DNA of 64,000 nt from an uncultured Rhizobium sp. (GCA_945952415.1 CAMFIF010000011.1:1-64000), one strand, 5' to 3'; counted from the first letter of the stretch, positions 16,677 through 26,714 are shown. Notes: a model not told the origin generated them from the letters alone. A program made the numbers and translations.

Positions 16677-18893
16677 ATGTCCAGCGCAGCGAGAAAAACC
16701 CTTGCCATCAAGCTGATGGCGGTCAGCGGCGTGGCCATTGCGCTCGTGCTCTTCGTGACGAACAGCGTTTTGATCCTCGAAAGCCGCGGGCGCATCGAGA
16801 AGATGACGCTGGAACGCGCCCATGCGGAAGCGGACGCAATCGCCAAGGACATTACCGGCCGGCTGGTGGAGATCAAGGGCGCGGTCGTGACGGTCGCCGG
16901 CATGATCGAGGAAGGCCGCGCGGCGGGCACGCTCGACCGCAAGACCCTGACCCGGCTGGTCCGCCCCATGGCGGATCGCAATCCCATGGCCTTCGGCAGC
17001 TGGTTCACCGAAGCACCCGGCCAGTATGACGGGAAGGGTGACTCCTTCCGCGACATGCTGGAGGCCGGCACCAATGCGGCGGGGCAGCTCCAGCCCTACT
17101 GGCTCCGGGAAAACGGCGCGCTGAAGCTGACGGCGGCCACGACCTCCGATGCGGACCTGCCCGGCGAGGAGTGGTATCGCCGCTCTGCCGAGAGCATGAA
17201 GCCTGCCATTACCGATCCCTATATCGAGGCCGATGCCGGCAATCTGCTGATGACCAGCGTGACCGCCCCGGTCAGCGCCGATGGCAAGCTCGTCGGCATC
17301 GTCGGCGTCGATGTGGATCTCGCCACCATGGCCGGGGCCGTGGCAAGCCTGCACCCCTTCGAGACGGGGCGCGTCTATCTTCTGTCCCAGTCCCAGAAGT
17401 GGCTGGTCGGCCCGCCCGACCAGAAGCTGATGGAAACCTACAAGGGTGAGGGTGCCGATGCGGTGGCGGCGGCGCTGAAGGGCGGGTCTGGCAGCGTGGT
17501 GCCGAACCTGGCCGACGCATCCGGCGAAACCGTCTACCGCGTGATCAAGCCCTTCGACATTCCCGGCCTCGATGGCCGCTGGGTGGTGCTGGTGGACGTG
17601 CCGGCAACCACCATTTCCGCCGCCGTCAACGGGCAGACCGCCATGATGGCGATCGGCGGTCTCGTCATGCTGCTGGCGGTCATGGCCGCGCTTTATGCGG
17701 CGGTCCGCCATTTCGTGAAGAAGCCGCTCGATGCGCTGGTTGGCGATGTCGCCACGCTCTCGTCCGGCCATTACGACCGCAGTGTCAGCGGCCAGGACCG
17801 GGGCGATGAAATCGGATCGGTGGCGACCGCGCTCGACAGCTTCCGCCATGCGCTGGCCGAAGCGCGGGTGCTGGAAGGCGTGAGCGCCAGCGAGAGGGCC
17901 GCGGCCGAGGCCGCGCGCGAGGAGCGGGAGGCCGAACGCATGGCCGCCGCCAACCGGCAGCGCCAGGTGGTGGCAGCACTCGGGCAGGGGCTCTCGGCCC
18001 TGTCCGAAGGCAATCTCGCCTATCGCATCGGCGAGGACTTTCCGGGCGACTATGCGGCGCTGAAGCGCGACTTCAACAGCGCGCTGGACAGTCTGGAAGA
18101 GACGATCCTGACGCTCAACCAGGCGATCCAGAACATCAATGCGGGCACGGGCGAGATTTCCCGCAGTGCCAACGATCTCTCCCGCCGCACCGAGCAGCAG
18201 GCGGCAAGCCTCGAGGAAACGGCGGCCGCCTTCAACGAGATCACCGAGCAGGTGAACCACTCCGCCCAGAATGCCCGCATCGCCTCCGAAAAGGTGAACG
18301 GAACCTGCGAGGAGACCGCACATTCCGGCGATGTGGTGCGCCGCGCGATCCACTCCATGCAGGGCATCGAGGCCTCCTCCGTGAAGGTATCGACCATCAT
18401 CGGCGTCATCGACGAGATCGCTTTCCAGACCAATCTTCTGGCGCTGAATGCCGGGGTGGAAGCCGCCCGCGCCGGCGAGGCTGGCAAGGGTTTCGCCGTG
18501 GTTGCGCAGGAAGTGCGCGAGCTTGCCCAGCGCTCCGCCAAGGCCGCGAAGGAGATCAAGGAGCTGATCAGCGCCTCCGGCGCCGAGGTGCAGGAAGGCG
18601 TGACGCTCGTCTATTCCACCGGCGAGGCGCTGGAGCGGATCTCCCGCCAGATCCAGGACATCAACGGGCTTATCCGGGAAATTTCCGCCTCCGCCAATGA
18701 ACAGGCGATCGGGCTCAAGGAAATCAACACGGCGATGAACCAGATGGATCAGGTCACCCAGCAGAATGCGGCCATGGTGGAGGAAACGACCGCCGCCTCC
18801 ATGACGCTTGCCGAGGAGGCCCAGCATCTCGAACAGATGGCCCGGCGCTTCCGCACCGGCGCAGAGCCCGCCCATCACCGTCGGGTGGCATGA
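16677..18893 (+). CDS. Methyl-accepting chemotaxis protein with periplasmic Cache sensor
   Basis: A 738-residue membrane chemoreceptor. TM1 is at about residues 10-32, followed by a double-Cache ligand domain to about 310 ([24 protein letters not shown]-type sequence, [17 protein letters not shown]), TM2 at about 320-345, HAMP, then the cytoplasmic signalling helix. The hairpin tip reads [21 protein letters not shown]. There is no C-terminal CheR/CheB-binding pentapeptide (it ends HHRRVA). The start at 16677 follows CGAGG at 7 nt; upstream in-frame codons lack a ribosome site. The Cache type suggests amino acids or organic acids as attractants; the ligand is not predictable here. Confidence 0.9.
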   Translation: MSSAARKTLAIKLMAVSGVAIALVLFVTNSVLILESRGRIEKMTLERAHAEADAIAKDITGRLVEIKGAVVTVAGMIEEGRAAGTLDRKTLTRLVRPMADRNPMAFGSWFTEAPGQYDGKGDSFRDMLEAGTNAAGQLQPYWLRENGALKLTAATTSDADLPGEEWYRRSAESMKPAITDPYIEADAGNLLMTSVTAPVSADGKLVGIVGVDVDLATMAGAVASLHPFETGRVYLLSQSQKWLVGPPDQKLMETYKGEGADAVAAALKGGSGSVVPNLADASGETVYRVIKPFDIPGLDGRWVVLVDVPATTISAAVNGQTAMMAIGGLVMLLAVMAALYAAVRHFVKKPLDALVGDVATLSSGHYDRSVSGQDRGDEIGSVATALDSFRHALAEARVLEGVSASERAAAEAAREEREAERMAAANRQRQVVAALGQGLSALSEGNLAYRIGEDFPGDYAALKRDFNSALDSLEETILTLNQAIQNINAGTGEISRSANDLSRRTEQQAASLEETAAAFNEITEQVNHSAQNARIASEKVNGTCEETAHSGDVVRRAIHSMQGIEASSVKVSTIIGVIDEIAFQTNLLALNAGVEAARAGEAGKGFAVVAQEVRELAQRSAKAAKEIKELISASGAEVQEGVTLVYSTGEALERISRQIQDINGLIREISASANEQAIGLKEINTAMNQMDQVTQQNAAMVEETTAASMTLAEEAQHLEQMARRFRTGAEPAHHRRVA

Positions 18894-18923
18894 GGCGAGG
18901 CCGGGCGAGCCCGGCGGTTCGGA

Positions 18924-20045
18924 TCAGGCCTTCTTCTCGTGCTGTCCCAGGCGGGGCGAGGGTGAATCGAGCTTCAGCTCCGCGTCGGAAAAGGTGATCG
19001 GGGTTCTGAGCCCCGGAATGCCGCCGGGTGCGATCTTCATGCCGCGATGGATGAACTGCGGATCGGCAAAGACCTCCGCCACCGTGTTGATCGGGCCGGC
19101 GGGCACGCCCACCTTTTCGAGCGCTTCGAGGAGGCCCGCCTTGGTGAAGGTCACCGTGCGTCCGGTCAGGATCTCCGTCAGCCGGTCGCGGTTTGCCACG
19201 CGCTCGCGGTTGGTGCGGTAGCGCTCGTCGGCGGGAAGCTCGCCCACGCCCAAAGCCTCGGAGAGGCGGACGAACTGCTGGTCGTTTCCGCAGGCGATGA
19301 TGATGTGTCCGTCGCTGGTCGGGAAAACCTGATAGGGCGCGATGTTGGGATGGGCATTGCCCAGGCGGCGCGGGCTGTTGCCCGACGCGAGATAGTTCAT
19401 CGCCTGATTGGCCAGCACGCCCGACATGCAATCGAAGAGCGCCATGTCGATATGCTGGCCGCGGCCGGTGACGGCACGCTGGAGAAGCGCTGCCTGAATG
19501 CCGACCACCGCATAAAGGCCGGTGAAGATGTCGGCGAAGGCAACGCCGATCTTCTGCGGCTCGCCCTTCGGATCGCCGGTCAGCTCCATGATGCCGGCCA
19601 TGCCCTGGATGATGAAGTCATAGCCCGCGCGCGACGCATAGGGCCCGGTCTGGCCGAAACCGGTGATCGAGCAGTAGACGAGGCGCGGATTGATCTTCGC
19701 GAGGCTTTCGTAGTCAAGGCCGAACTTCTTCAGGCCGCCCACCTTGAAATTCTCGATCACCACGTCCGCATCGGCAATCAGCGCCTTGACCTTCTCGAGG
19801 TCATCGGGATTGCCGAAATTAGCGATCATGCCGCGCTTGCCGCGGTTGCAGGCGTGGTAATAGGCCGCCGACCGCTCGCCCTCGTTCTCGATCCACGGCG
19901 GGCCCCACTGGCGGGTATCGTCCCCCTCGGGGCTTTCAACCTTGATCACCTCGGCGCCGAGATCGGCAAGCGTCTGCCCGGCAAAGGGCCCTGCCAGGAT
20001 GCGGGCGAGTTCGACGACCTTGATGCCTTCGAGCGGAGCGGTCAT
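18924..20045 (-). CDS. Family III CoA-transferase (CaiB/BaiF), probable succinyl-CoA:glutarate CoA-transferase
   Basis: A 373-residue family III CoA-transferase. The catalytic Asp143 lies in AGYDFIIQGMAG, with LARILAGPFAGQTLADLGAEVIKVE at the N terminus and GRGQHIDMALFDCMSGVL typical of the fold. It follows the glutaryl-CoA dehydrogenase gene on the same strand, the usual neighbourhood of the enzyme that activates glutarate, so glutarate is the likely acceptor and succinyl-CoA the donor. The start at 20045 follows AGGTAGGAACCAACCC. Substrate assignment rests on context. Confidence 0.8.
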   Translation of the reverse strand: MTAPLEGIKVVELARILAGPFAGQTLADLGAEVIKVESPEGDDTRQWGPPWIENEGERSAAYYHACNRGKRGMIANFGNPDDLEKVKALIADADVVIENFKVGGLKKFGLDYESLAKINPRLVYCSITGFGQTGPYASRAGYDFIIQGMAGIMELTGDPKGEPQKIGVAFADIFTGLYAVVGIQAALLQRAVTGRGQHIDMALFDCMSGVLANQAMNYLASGNSPRRLGNAHPNIAPYQVFPTSDGHIIIACGNDQQFVRLSEALGVGELPADERYRTNRERVANRDRLTEILTGRTVTFTKAGLLEALEKVGVPAGPINTVAEVFADPQFIHRGMKIAPGGIPGLRTPITFSDAELKLDSPSPRLGQHEKKA

Positions 20046-20079
20046 GGGTTGGTTCCTACCTGTCTCGGAATTGGGAGCC

Positions 20080-20198
20080 AAAATTCATCAGGGCGAGGCG
20101 AAAATGGTGTCTTTCGGGCACCGAAGCGCAGCGTACGTAAGGTACGTGAGCATCGGAGCGCAGAAAGACGCCATTTGCAGCCCGCGATGATGAATTTC
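20080..20198. repeat. Long imperfect palindrome between gcdH and the CoA-transferase gene (RIME-like)
   Basis: AAATTCATCA (20081-20090) pairs perfectly with TGATGAATTT (20188-20197). Further in, AAATGG-T/C-GTCTTTC recurs in both arms and the centre carries CGTAC/GTACG, so the whole roughly 117-bp unit folds into one long imperfect hairpin. It fills the space between two same-strand genes and touches the gcdH stop codon. Size and structure recall the Rhizobium-specific intergenic mosaic elements (RIME), but identity to them is not proven. Confidence 0.7.
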
Positions 20199-21384
20199 AG
20201 AAGAAGGCCTGGAGGCCGGTCTGGGCGCGGCCCAGGATCAGCGCGTGGACGTCATGCGTGCCCTCGTAGGTGTTCACCGTTTCGAGGTTCTGCGCGTGGC
20301 GCATCACGTGATATTCGGCCTGGATGCCGTTGCCGCCATGCATGTCGCGGGCCTGGCGGGCGATATCGAGCGCCTTGCCGCAATTGTTGCGCTTGACGAT
20401 GGAGATCATTTCCGGCGCAAAATCATGGTCGTCCATCAGGCGGCCGACGCGGAGCGAGCCCTGGAGACCGAGCGAGATTTCGGTCTGCATGTCGGCAAGC
20501 TTCTTCTGGAAGAGCTGCGTCTGGGCCAGCGGCCGGCCGAACTGCTTGCGGTCGAGGCCGTACTGGCGGGCGCGGTGCCAGCAATCCTCGGCAGCGCCCA
20601 TGACGCCCCAGGAAATGCCGTAACGGGCGCGGTTGAGGCAGCCGAAGGGACCGGCAAGGCCGGAAACGCCCGGCATCAGCGCCTCTTCGCCCACTTCCAC
20701 GCCATCAAGCACGATTTCGCCGGTGATGGAGGCGCGCAGCGAGAGCTTGCCCTTGATCTGCGGTGCGGAAAGACCCTTCATGCCCTTTTCCAGGATGAAG
20801 CCGCGGATCTTGTTGTCATGGGCTTCCGACTTTGCCCAGACGACGAAGACATCAGCGATAGGGGCGTTGGAAATCCAGGTCTTGGCGCCATGGAGCTTGT
20901 AGCCATTGGCGGTCTTCACGGCGCGGGTCTTCATCGAGCCCGGGTCGGAGCCCGCATCCGGCTCGGTCAGGCCGAAGCAGCCGATGAGCTCGCCCGAGAC
21001 GAGGCCCGGCAGATACTTGTCCTTCTGCTCCTCGGAGCCGTAGGAATAGATCGGAAAGATCACCAGCGAGGACTGGACGCTCATCATCGAGCGGTAACCC
21101 GAATCGATGCGCTCGATCTCGCGGGCGACGAGACCGTAGGACACGTAGTTGGCGCCGGCGGCACCGTATTTTTCCGGCAGCGTGACGCCGAGAAGACCTG
21201 CCTCGCCCATCTTGCGGAAGAGCGAGGGATCGGTCTTTTCCTCAAGATAGGCATCCGAGACGCGCGGCAGGAGCTCGGCCTGCGCAAACGCCGCCGCCGC
21301 ATCGCGGATCATGCGCTCTTCTTCGGAAAGCTGCTTCTCGAAGCGGAAGGGGTCATCCCAGGTGAAAGGCGTCATATGGCTCAT
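20197..21384 (-). CDS. gcdH: Glutaryl-CoA dehydrogenase
   Basis: A 395-residue acyl-CoA dehydrogenase that oxidises and decarboxylates glutaryl-CoA to crotonyl-CoA in lysine, tryptophan and glutarate breakdown. The catalytic base is Glu374 in [20 protein letters not shown], the exact motif of glutaryl-CoA dehydrogenases; [20 protein letters not shown] and the FAD-site TWISNAP are intact. The start at 21384 is preceded by GGAGGAACAGC. Its probable partner CoA-transferase lies downstream across the long palindrome, and a LysR regulator gene is divergent, as in other gcdH-gcdR loci. Confidence 0.93.
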   Translation of the reverse strand: MSHMTPFTWDDPFRFEKQLSEEERMIRDAAAAFAQAELLPRVSDAYLEEKTDPSLFRKMGEAGLLGVTLPEKYGAAGANYVSYGLVAREIERIDSGYRSMMSVQSSLVIFPIYSYGSEEQKDKYLPGLVSGELIGCFGLTEPDAGSDPGSMKTRAVKTANGYKLHGAKTWISNAPIADVFVVWAKSEAHDNKIRGFILEKGMKGLSAPQIKGKLSLRASITGEIVLDGVEVGEEALMPGVSGLAGPFGCLNRARYGISWGVMGAAEDCWHRARQYGLDRKQFGRPLAQTQLFQKKLADMQTEISLGLQGSLRVGRLMDDHDFAPEMISIVKRNNCGKALDIARQARDMHGGNGIQAEYHVMRHAQNLETVNTYEGTHDVHALILGRAQTGLQAFF

Positions 21385-21511
21385 GCTGTTCCTCCGATAG
21401 GGGCCGGCAAGACCTGGGGCTTTTAAAAAGCACGGCCTCGCCCACGATGATGGTAGCGCCATAGTGCCTCCGACAACAGGACTCCACAAACCATATTTAC
21501 TCCGCCCGCTT

Positions 21512-21524
21512 TGAGCTTTACTCA
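21512..21524. promoter_or_regulatory. LysR box candidate in the gcdH/LysR intergenic region
   Basis: TGAG-CTTTA-CTCA is an inverted repeat that is also an exact T-N11-A motif. It ends 7 bp before the LysR start codon, a position suited to autorepression; gcdH starts 128 bp away. Confidence 0.5.
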
Positions 21525-21531
21525 TAACGGC

Positions 21532-22482
21532 ATGAAGGAAATCCAGCGCCGCCTCATTCCCTCCACTGCCGCCCTCACCGCCTTCGAGGCGGTGGCGCGG
21601 CTCGGCAGCTTTTCGGCTGCCGCCAGCGCGCTCTCGCTGACACCGGGGGCGGTAAGCCGGCATGTGGACGGGCTCGAGGGCCAGCTCGGAGTCGCCCTCG
21701 TCAAGCGCACGAACAAGGGCATCGAACTGACCGAGAAGGGGCGGCGCTATGCAGCCGGCGTGGCTGAAATCATCGACCGGCTGCGGCTCCTCTCGCTCGA
21801 TGCCATGTCCGACATCCATCCGGGCCAGCTCGACCTTGCCATCCTGCCCACCTTCGGTACCCGCTGGCTTCTGCCGCGCATTCCGGATTTCGTTGCCACC
21901 AATCCGGATGTGACGCTGAATTTCGTCACCCGCATCGGGCGGGTGGATTTCGAGCGCGACCGGCTGGATGCGGCGATCCATGTGGGGCGTGCCTTCTCCC
22001 CCGATCTTACCTTCGAGCACCTGATGCCGGAAGTGGCCGCCCCGGTTTCGAGCCCCGCCTTCAAGGCCGCCCATGCGCTGTCGCGGCCGGAGGACCTGCT
22101 GTCGATGCCGCTGCTCGAAATGGTGTCGCGCCCCGATGGCTGGCGGAACTGGTTTGCCGCCGCCGGCATCAGCGCGCCCTATCGCGAGGGCATGCGCTTC
22201 GAACAGTTCATCCATGTGGCGCAGGCCTGCATGAATGGCCTCGGCGTGGCGCTGATGCCGCTGATCCTCATAAAGTCGGAACTGGAAAGCGGCCAGCTGG
22301 TGGAACTCGACGTGCCCCGTCTTTCCACCGGCAACGGCTATTTCCTCGTCTATCCCCCGCATAAAGCCGAACAGGCCGCGGTGCGCCGCTTCTCGCTGTG
22401 GCTCAAAGGCCAGGCGGCGCGTTTCGTCGCCGGGGAGGAGCGCCCGGGCCGGCCGCTTTCCATCCTGCGGCAGGCGATCTAA
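21532..22482 (+). CDS. LysR-family regulator divergent from gcdH (GcdR-like)
   Basis: A 316-residue LysR protein of the GcvA/AmpR-like branch: HTH at about 15-70 ([44 protein letters not shown]) and a substrate domain with [27 protein letters not shown]. Its divergence from gcdH and the T-N11-A site between them make it the probable glutarate-responsive activator. ATG 21532 is the likely start; a TTG seven codons earlier overlaps the operator. Confidence 0.85.
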   Translation: MKEIQRRLIPSTAALTAFEAVARLGSFSAAASALSLTPGAVSRHVDGLEGQLGVALVKRTNKGIELTEKGRRYAAGVAEIIDRLRLLSLDAMSDIHPGQLDLAILPTFGTRWLLPRIPDFVATNPDVTLNFVTRIGRVDFERDRLDAAIHVGRAFSPDLTFEHLMPEVAAPVSSPAFKAAHALSRPEDLLSMPLLEMVSRPDGWRNWFAAAGISAPYREGMRFEQFIHVAQACMNGLGVALMPLILIKSELESGQLVELDVPRLSTGNGYFLVYPPHKAEQAAVRRFSLWLKGQAARFVAGEERPGRPLSILRQAI

Positions 22483-22621
22483 TAATGTAATATAATAATT
22501 TACCTTAATATCAGTTTGCGGTCATTTTGCCGCAGCGCTCCCGTCCCCGGAAGGCGGGGCTTAACGCTTGCCGGCTAGGGTAACCGAACCCGAAGGCGGG
22601 GCAGGGGGCCCCTTGAGAGCC

Positions 22622-22641
22622 GTACCGGGAGGACAGGGTAC
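22622..22641 (+). promoter_or_regulatory. Hairpin enclosing the ribosome site of the GGDEF-EAL gene
   Basis: GTACC (22622-22626) pairs with GGTAC (22637-22641), placing the Shine-Dalgarno GGAGG (22628-22632) in a 10-nt loop just before the ATG at 22644. This could tune translation. The upstream 22483-22520 segment is very AT-rich and probably holds the promoter. Confidence 0.35.
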
Positions 22642-22643
22642 CG

Positions 22644-24623
22644 ATGCTGAAACTGATGGAATTCCTGCGGGTCCCGAACGACAATCCGGCGCTGACGCTG
22701 GCGCAGTTCAAGGCCTTCTCCCGCCAGATGCCGCTGCTCTATTTCATCCTTCTCACCAACATGGCCTCGCTTGCCTGGACGCATCGCATGGTGGCGCCGG
22801 CCTGGCTGGTGATCTACCTGCCCATCGTGCTCGGGCTCTTCTGCACCACCCGCACGATCGGCTGGATTGCCAATCGCAATGCGCCCGTTACCCCCGAACA
22901 GGCCTATCGCAAGCTGCGCTCTACAAACCGGCTGGCAGCCCCCATTGCCGTCTTCTGCGTGCTCTGGTCCTGCTCGCTCCTGCCCTATGGCAACAGCTAC
23001 CAGAATGCCCATGTGGCCTTCTTCATGGCCATCACCGTGATCGGCGTGATCTTCTGCCTCATGCATCTGCGTTCGGCGGCGCTGATCGTTACCGTCCTCG
23101 TCAACATTCCCTTCTTCCTCATCATGGCCTGGAGCGGACAGCCCACCTTCGTCGCCACCGGCATCAATGTGGTGCTGGTGACGATTGCCATGGTTGCGAT
23201 CCTGCTCACCCATTATCGGGATTTCAAGCAGCTGACCGAATCGCGCCTGACACTGATGGCACAGCAGACGGAACTGACCCGTCAGCACCGGGAAATGGAG
23301 GCGCTTTCCAACGAGAACCTGCGCCTTGCCAACATGGACAGCCTGACGCTGCTTGCCAACCGGCGCAACTTCTTCGACGTGCTCACCCGGACCTTTGCCG
23401 CGGCGGAAGAAAAGGCAGCACGGCTCTGCGTCGGCATTCTCGATCTCGACGGCTTCAAGCCGGTCAATGACATGTATGGCCATTCGGCGGGCGACCGCGT
23501 GCTGGTGGAAATCGGCCGGCGGCTGACGGCGCTTTCGTCGGATCATGTGTCTGTCTACCGGCTCGGCGGCGACGAATTTGCCCTCATCCTCACCGGTACC
23601 CATGATGACGGTGAGCTTTCGGCGCTCGGCGAACGGATCTGCGAGGCGGCAGCAGAAACCATCGATATCGGCACCTGCACGGTGCAGGTCACCACTTCGG
23701 TGGGTTTTGCCGTCTATCCCGATATCGGCTCCTCCGCTCAGGATCTTTACGAGCGCGCCGATTATGCGCTCTACACCGCCAAGCGCCATCACCGCGGCGG
23801 CGTCGTCATCTTCAATGCCGCGCAGGCCGCCACGCTCTCGCGCCATCGGGAGCTGGAAGAGGTGCTGCTGGCCGCCGATCTCGAGCGGGAAATGGCGCTG
23901 GTCTACCAGCCGATCATCGACGTGGCGAGCGGACGCTGCATCGGCTTCGAGGCGCTCGCCCGCTGGACGAGCCCGGTGCTCGGCCGCGTTTCGCCGGCAG
24001 AGTTCATTCCGGTCGCCGAACATATGGGCCGCATCGCGCTCATCACCCGCCTGCTGCTCGCCTCCGCCCTTCGAGAAGCGGCGACCTGGCCGGCGGATGT
24101 CTATCTCTCCTTCAACCTCTCCCCCCATGATATCGCCACGCCGGAGAATGTCATGCGCATCATGAAAGTGGTGGAGGAAAGCGGCTTCAACCCGCGCCGG
24201 ATCAATTTCGAGATCACCGAAACCGCCATCACCCGGGATTTCGTCCAGGCGGCGCATTCGGTGGAATTCCTCCGCAACATGGGCTGCGGCATCTCGCTCG
24301 ATGATTTCGGCACCGGCTATTCCAGCCTCAACCATGTGCACAAGCTGCCCCTGTCGAAGATCAAGATCGACGGCAGCTTCATCACCGAGATCAACAGCCG
24401 GCCGGCAAGCTACAAGATCGTCAAGTCGGTTCTGGCGCTCTGCGAGGACATGGGCCTCGACGCCATCGTCGAAGGCGTGGAAACCGAAGCCGAGCTCGAG
24501 GTGCTGAAGGAACTGGGGGTCAGCGTGGTGCAGGGTTTCCACTTCTCCCGCCCGCTCGGCGCCGCCGAAGCGCGCGACATCGTCGGCCCCGCCCTGGAGG
24601 AGGGGCAGGCGAGCGCCGGCTGA
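22644..24623 (+). CDS. Membrane-anchored GGDEF-EAL cyclic-di-GMP turnover protein
   Basis: A 659-residue protein. Five or six membrane helices occupy residues 30-195, a short coiled coil follows, then GGDEF (about 225-390, motif RLGGDEFALI) and EAL (about 405-650). The EAL catalytic set is complete: EALARW, FNLSPHDI, EITETA, LDDFGTGYSSL, KIDGSFI, VEGVETEAE and QGFHFSRPL. The GGDEF motif is intact but the RxxD inhibitory site five residues before it is absent. It may therefore make c-di-GMP without product inhibition, degrade it, or switch. It lies 114 bp upstream of a hybrid kinase gene. A hairpin encloses its ribosome site. Confidence 0.9.
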   Translation: MLKLMEFLRVPNDNPALTLAQFKAFSRQMPLLYFILLTNMASLAWTHRMVAPAWLVIYLPIVLGLFCTTRTIGWIANRNAPVTPEQAYRKLRSTNRLAAPIAVFCVLWSCSLLPYGNSYQNAHVAFFMAITVIGVIFCLMHLRSAALIVTVLVNIPFFLIMAWSGQPTFVATGINVVLVTIAMVAILLTHYRDFKQLTESRLTLMAQQTELTRQHREMEALSNENLRLANMDSLTLLANRRNFFDVLTRTFAAAEEKAARLCVGILDLDGFKPVNDMYGHSAGDRVLVEIGRRLTALSSDHVSVYRLGGDEFALILTGTHDDGELSALGERICEAAAETIDIGTCTVQVTTSVGFAVYPDIGSSAQDLYERADYALYTAKRHHRGGVVIFNAAQAATLSRHRELEEVLLAADLEREMALVYQPIIDVASGRCIGFEALARWTSPVLGRVSPAEFIPVAEHMGRIALITRLLLASALREAATWPADVYLSFNLSPHDIATPENVMRIMKVVEESGFNPRRINFEITETAITRDFVQAAHSVEFLRNMGCGISLDDFGTGYSSLNHVHKLPLSKIKIDGSFITEINSRPASYKIVKSVLALCEDMGLDAIVEGVETEAELEVLKELGVSVVQGFHFSRPLGAAEARDIVGPALEEGQASAG

Positions 24624-24684
24624 CCTTCGAGGCACCGTATTCTCCGCGGCGGCGTGCAGCCGGCTAAGTTTTTTCCTCCCCGGC

Positions 24685-24710
24685 GGAACTCCGCAACGGT
24701 CTGCTGCGTT
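24685..24710 (+). promoter_or_regulatory. EcfG (general stress response) promoter candidate
   Basis: GGAAC (24685-24689), 17 nt, then CGTT (24707-24710) exactly matches the alphaproteobacterial EcfG pattern. It lies 27 bp before the kinase start codon, and a TGAAAC-GATG-GTTTCA hairpin (24711-24726) sits at the expected transcript 5' end. Confidence 0.65.
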
Positions 24711-24737
24711 TGAAACGATGGTTTCAGGGGAGCAGGC

Positions 24738-26711
24738 ATGCAAAGCAGGATGGACGCGCTCGACAACCGGTTGGCCATGGCAGAAGGTCGCTACCGGCTG
24801 CTCATCGATGCGATCACGGATTATGCCATCTACATGCTGGATGTGGAGGGCCGCGTCAGCAGCTGGAACACGGGCGCCGAACGCTTCAAGGGCTACAGGG
24901 CCGAAGAGATCCTGGGTTCGCATTTTTCCCGTTTCTACACGCCGGAAGACCGGGCGATCGGTCTGCCCGACCGGGCCCTTCGCATTGCCGAGCGGGAGGG
25001 CCGTTTCGAAACGGAAGGCTGGCGCCTGCGCAAGAACGGCGAGCGCTTCTGGGTGAATGCGGTCGTCGACCCGATCCGCAGCCCAGAGGGCCAACTGCTC
25101 GGCTTTGCCAAGATCACCCGCGACCTCACCGAAAAGCGCAAGATCGAGGCGGAGCTGCGCATGAGCGAGAGCCAGTTCCAGGTGCTGGTCAACGGCGTCA
25201 CGGATTATGCCATCTACATGCTCGACATGAACGGGGCGATCACCAGCTGGAATTACGGCGCCGAGCGCATCAAGGGCTATCGCCGGGAGGAGGTGCTGGG
25301 TACCAATTTCGCCCGGTTCTATACGCCCGAGGATGTGGGGATCGGTGCGCCGCGGCGCGCGCTCAACACGGCCCGCCGCACCGGCCGCTTCGAGACCGAG
25401 GGCTGGCGGGTGCGCAAGGACGGCACCCGCTTCTGGGCGAGCGTGGTGATCGACGCGCTCCATGACGAGACGGGATCGGTGATCGGCTTTGCCAAGGTCA
25501 CCCGCGACATCACCGAAAAGCACGAGGCGCGCCGCGCGCTGGACAAGGCGCGGGAAGAGCTGTTCCAGGCGCAGAAAATGGAAGCGGTCGGCCGGCTGAC
25601 GGGCGGCATCGCCCATGACTTCAACAATCTCCTGATGGCCATTACCGGCAGCCTCGAACTCCTGAAGCGCCACCTGCCCGAGGACCCGAAGGCCCGGCGG
25701 CTGATCAACAATGCGCTGGAAGGCGCCCAGCGCGGCGCGGCCCTGACCCGCCAGATGCTCGCCTTTTCCCGCAAGCAGGAACTGAACCTCACCGCCGTCG
25801 ACCTGCACCACCTGGTCGGCGACATGCTGGAGCTGATCGAACGCAGCCTCGGCCCTTCGATCACCGTGGAAACCGCAATTGCAGAGGACCTGCCGCGGGT
25901 GCGCTCGGATGCGAACCAGCTCGCCAGCGCGCTCCTCAATCTCGCCGTCAATGCCCGGGATGCCATGCCCGCCGGCGGCCGCCTGAAGATTACTGCCCGG
26001 CGCATCGCCTCCGACGAAGAGCGCCCTGCCATGCTGGCCCGCAACGGCACTGATCTCCTCTGTCTTTCCGTGAGCGACAATGGCGCCGGCATGGACCCCG
26101 ATACGCTTTCCAAGGCCGTGACCCCCTTCTTCACCACCAAGGAAGTGGGCAAGGGCACGGGGCTTGGCCTTTCCATGGTGCAGGGCTTTCTCGAACAGTC
26201 GGGCGGGCGGCTCGAACTGCATTCGCAGCCTGGCTACGGCACGCGGGCCGATCTGTGGCTGCCGGTCGATGAGGACCACCACCCGGCCGCCCTGCCGGCC
26301 GAACCGGAGGAGGCTCCCGTCATGGCCGAACCGGTGCGCCGCATGCGGGTTCTCGCCGTCGATGACGATTCCCTGGTGCTGCTCAGCACCGTCATGATGC
26401 TCGAAGGCCTCGGCCACGTGGTCGAGCATACCCACCTGCCGGAAAAGGCGCTGGGACGGCTGATCGGTGGTGATCCGATCGACCTCCTCGTCACCGACCA
26501 GTCCATGCCGAAGCTCACGGGAACGCAGCTGATCGAGGCCGCGCGCCACCGCTATCCGGCCCTGCCGGCGGTGATCGTGACCGGCTATTCCGACCTCTCC
26601 AAGTGCGGCATGGGTCCCGTCGTCTGGCTCGCCAAGCCCTTCACCGAAAAGGATCTCGCCCGCGCCATCGAGGACGTGGTGACGGACGCCTTCGCCACGA
26701 TCCGACGATAG
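24738..26711 (+). CDS. Soluble double-PAS hybrid sensor histidine kinase
   Basis: A 657-residue cytoplasmic protein without membrane segments. Two near-identical PAS domains (residues about 20-131 and 148-259, offset 128) share DYAIYMLD, SWN.GAER.KGYR, FYTPED, GRFETEGWR and GFAK.TRD.TEK, clearly an internal duplication. The kinase core follows: His293 in GGIAHDFNNLL, N-box LLNLAVNARDAMP, G-boxes DNGAGM and GKGTGLGLSM. The C-terminal receiver has Asp587 in VTDQSMP and Lys in LAKPF. The His box is of the HWE-unlike HisKA type used by PAS hybrid kinases of rhizobia. An EcfG-type promoter precedes it, suggesting a stress-linked role. No dedicated output regulator is adjacent. Confidence 0.9.
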   Translation: MQSRMDALDNRLAMAEGRYRLLIDAITDYAIYMLDVEGRVSSWNTGAERFKGYRAEEILGSHFSRFYTPEDRAIGLPDRALRIAEREGRFETEGWRLRKNGERFWVNAVVDPIRSPEGQLLGFAKITRDLTEKRKIEAELRMSESQFQVLVNGVTDYAIYMLDMNGAITSWNYGAERIKGYRREEVLGTNFARFYTPEDVGIGAPRRALNTARRTGRFETEGWRVRKDGTRFWASVVIDALHDETGSVIGFAKVTRDITEKHEARRALDKAREELFQAQKMEAVGRLTGGIAHDFNNLLMAITGSLELLKRHLPEDPKARRLINNALEGAQRGAALTRQMLAFSRKQELNLTAVDLHHLVGDMLELIERSLGPSITVETAIAEDLPRVRSDANQLASALLNLAVNARDAMPAGGRLKITARRIASDEERPAMLARNGTDLLCLSVSDNGAGMDPDTLSKAVTPFFTTKEVGKGTGLGLSMVQGFLEQSGGRLELHSQPGYGTRADLWLPVDEDHHPAALPAEPEEAPVMAEPVRRMRVLAVDDDSLVLLSTVMMLEGLGHVVEHTHLPEKALGRLIGGDPIDLLVTDQSMPKLTGTQLIEAARHRYPALPAVIVTGYSDLSKCGMGPVVWLAKPFTEKDLARAIEDVVTDAFATIRR

Positions 26712-26714
26712 AAA

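Noticed and set aside
22500-22643. Possible cyclic-di-GMP riboswitch upstream of the GGDEF-EAL gene
   Set aside because: A GGGTAACCG-like string is present, but the other conserved GEMM segments are missing.
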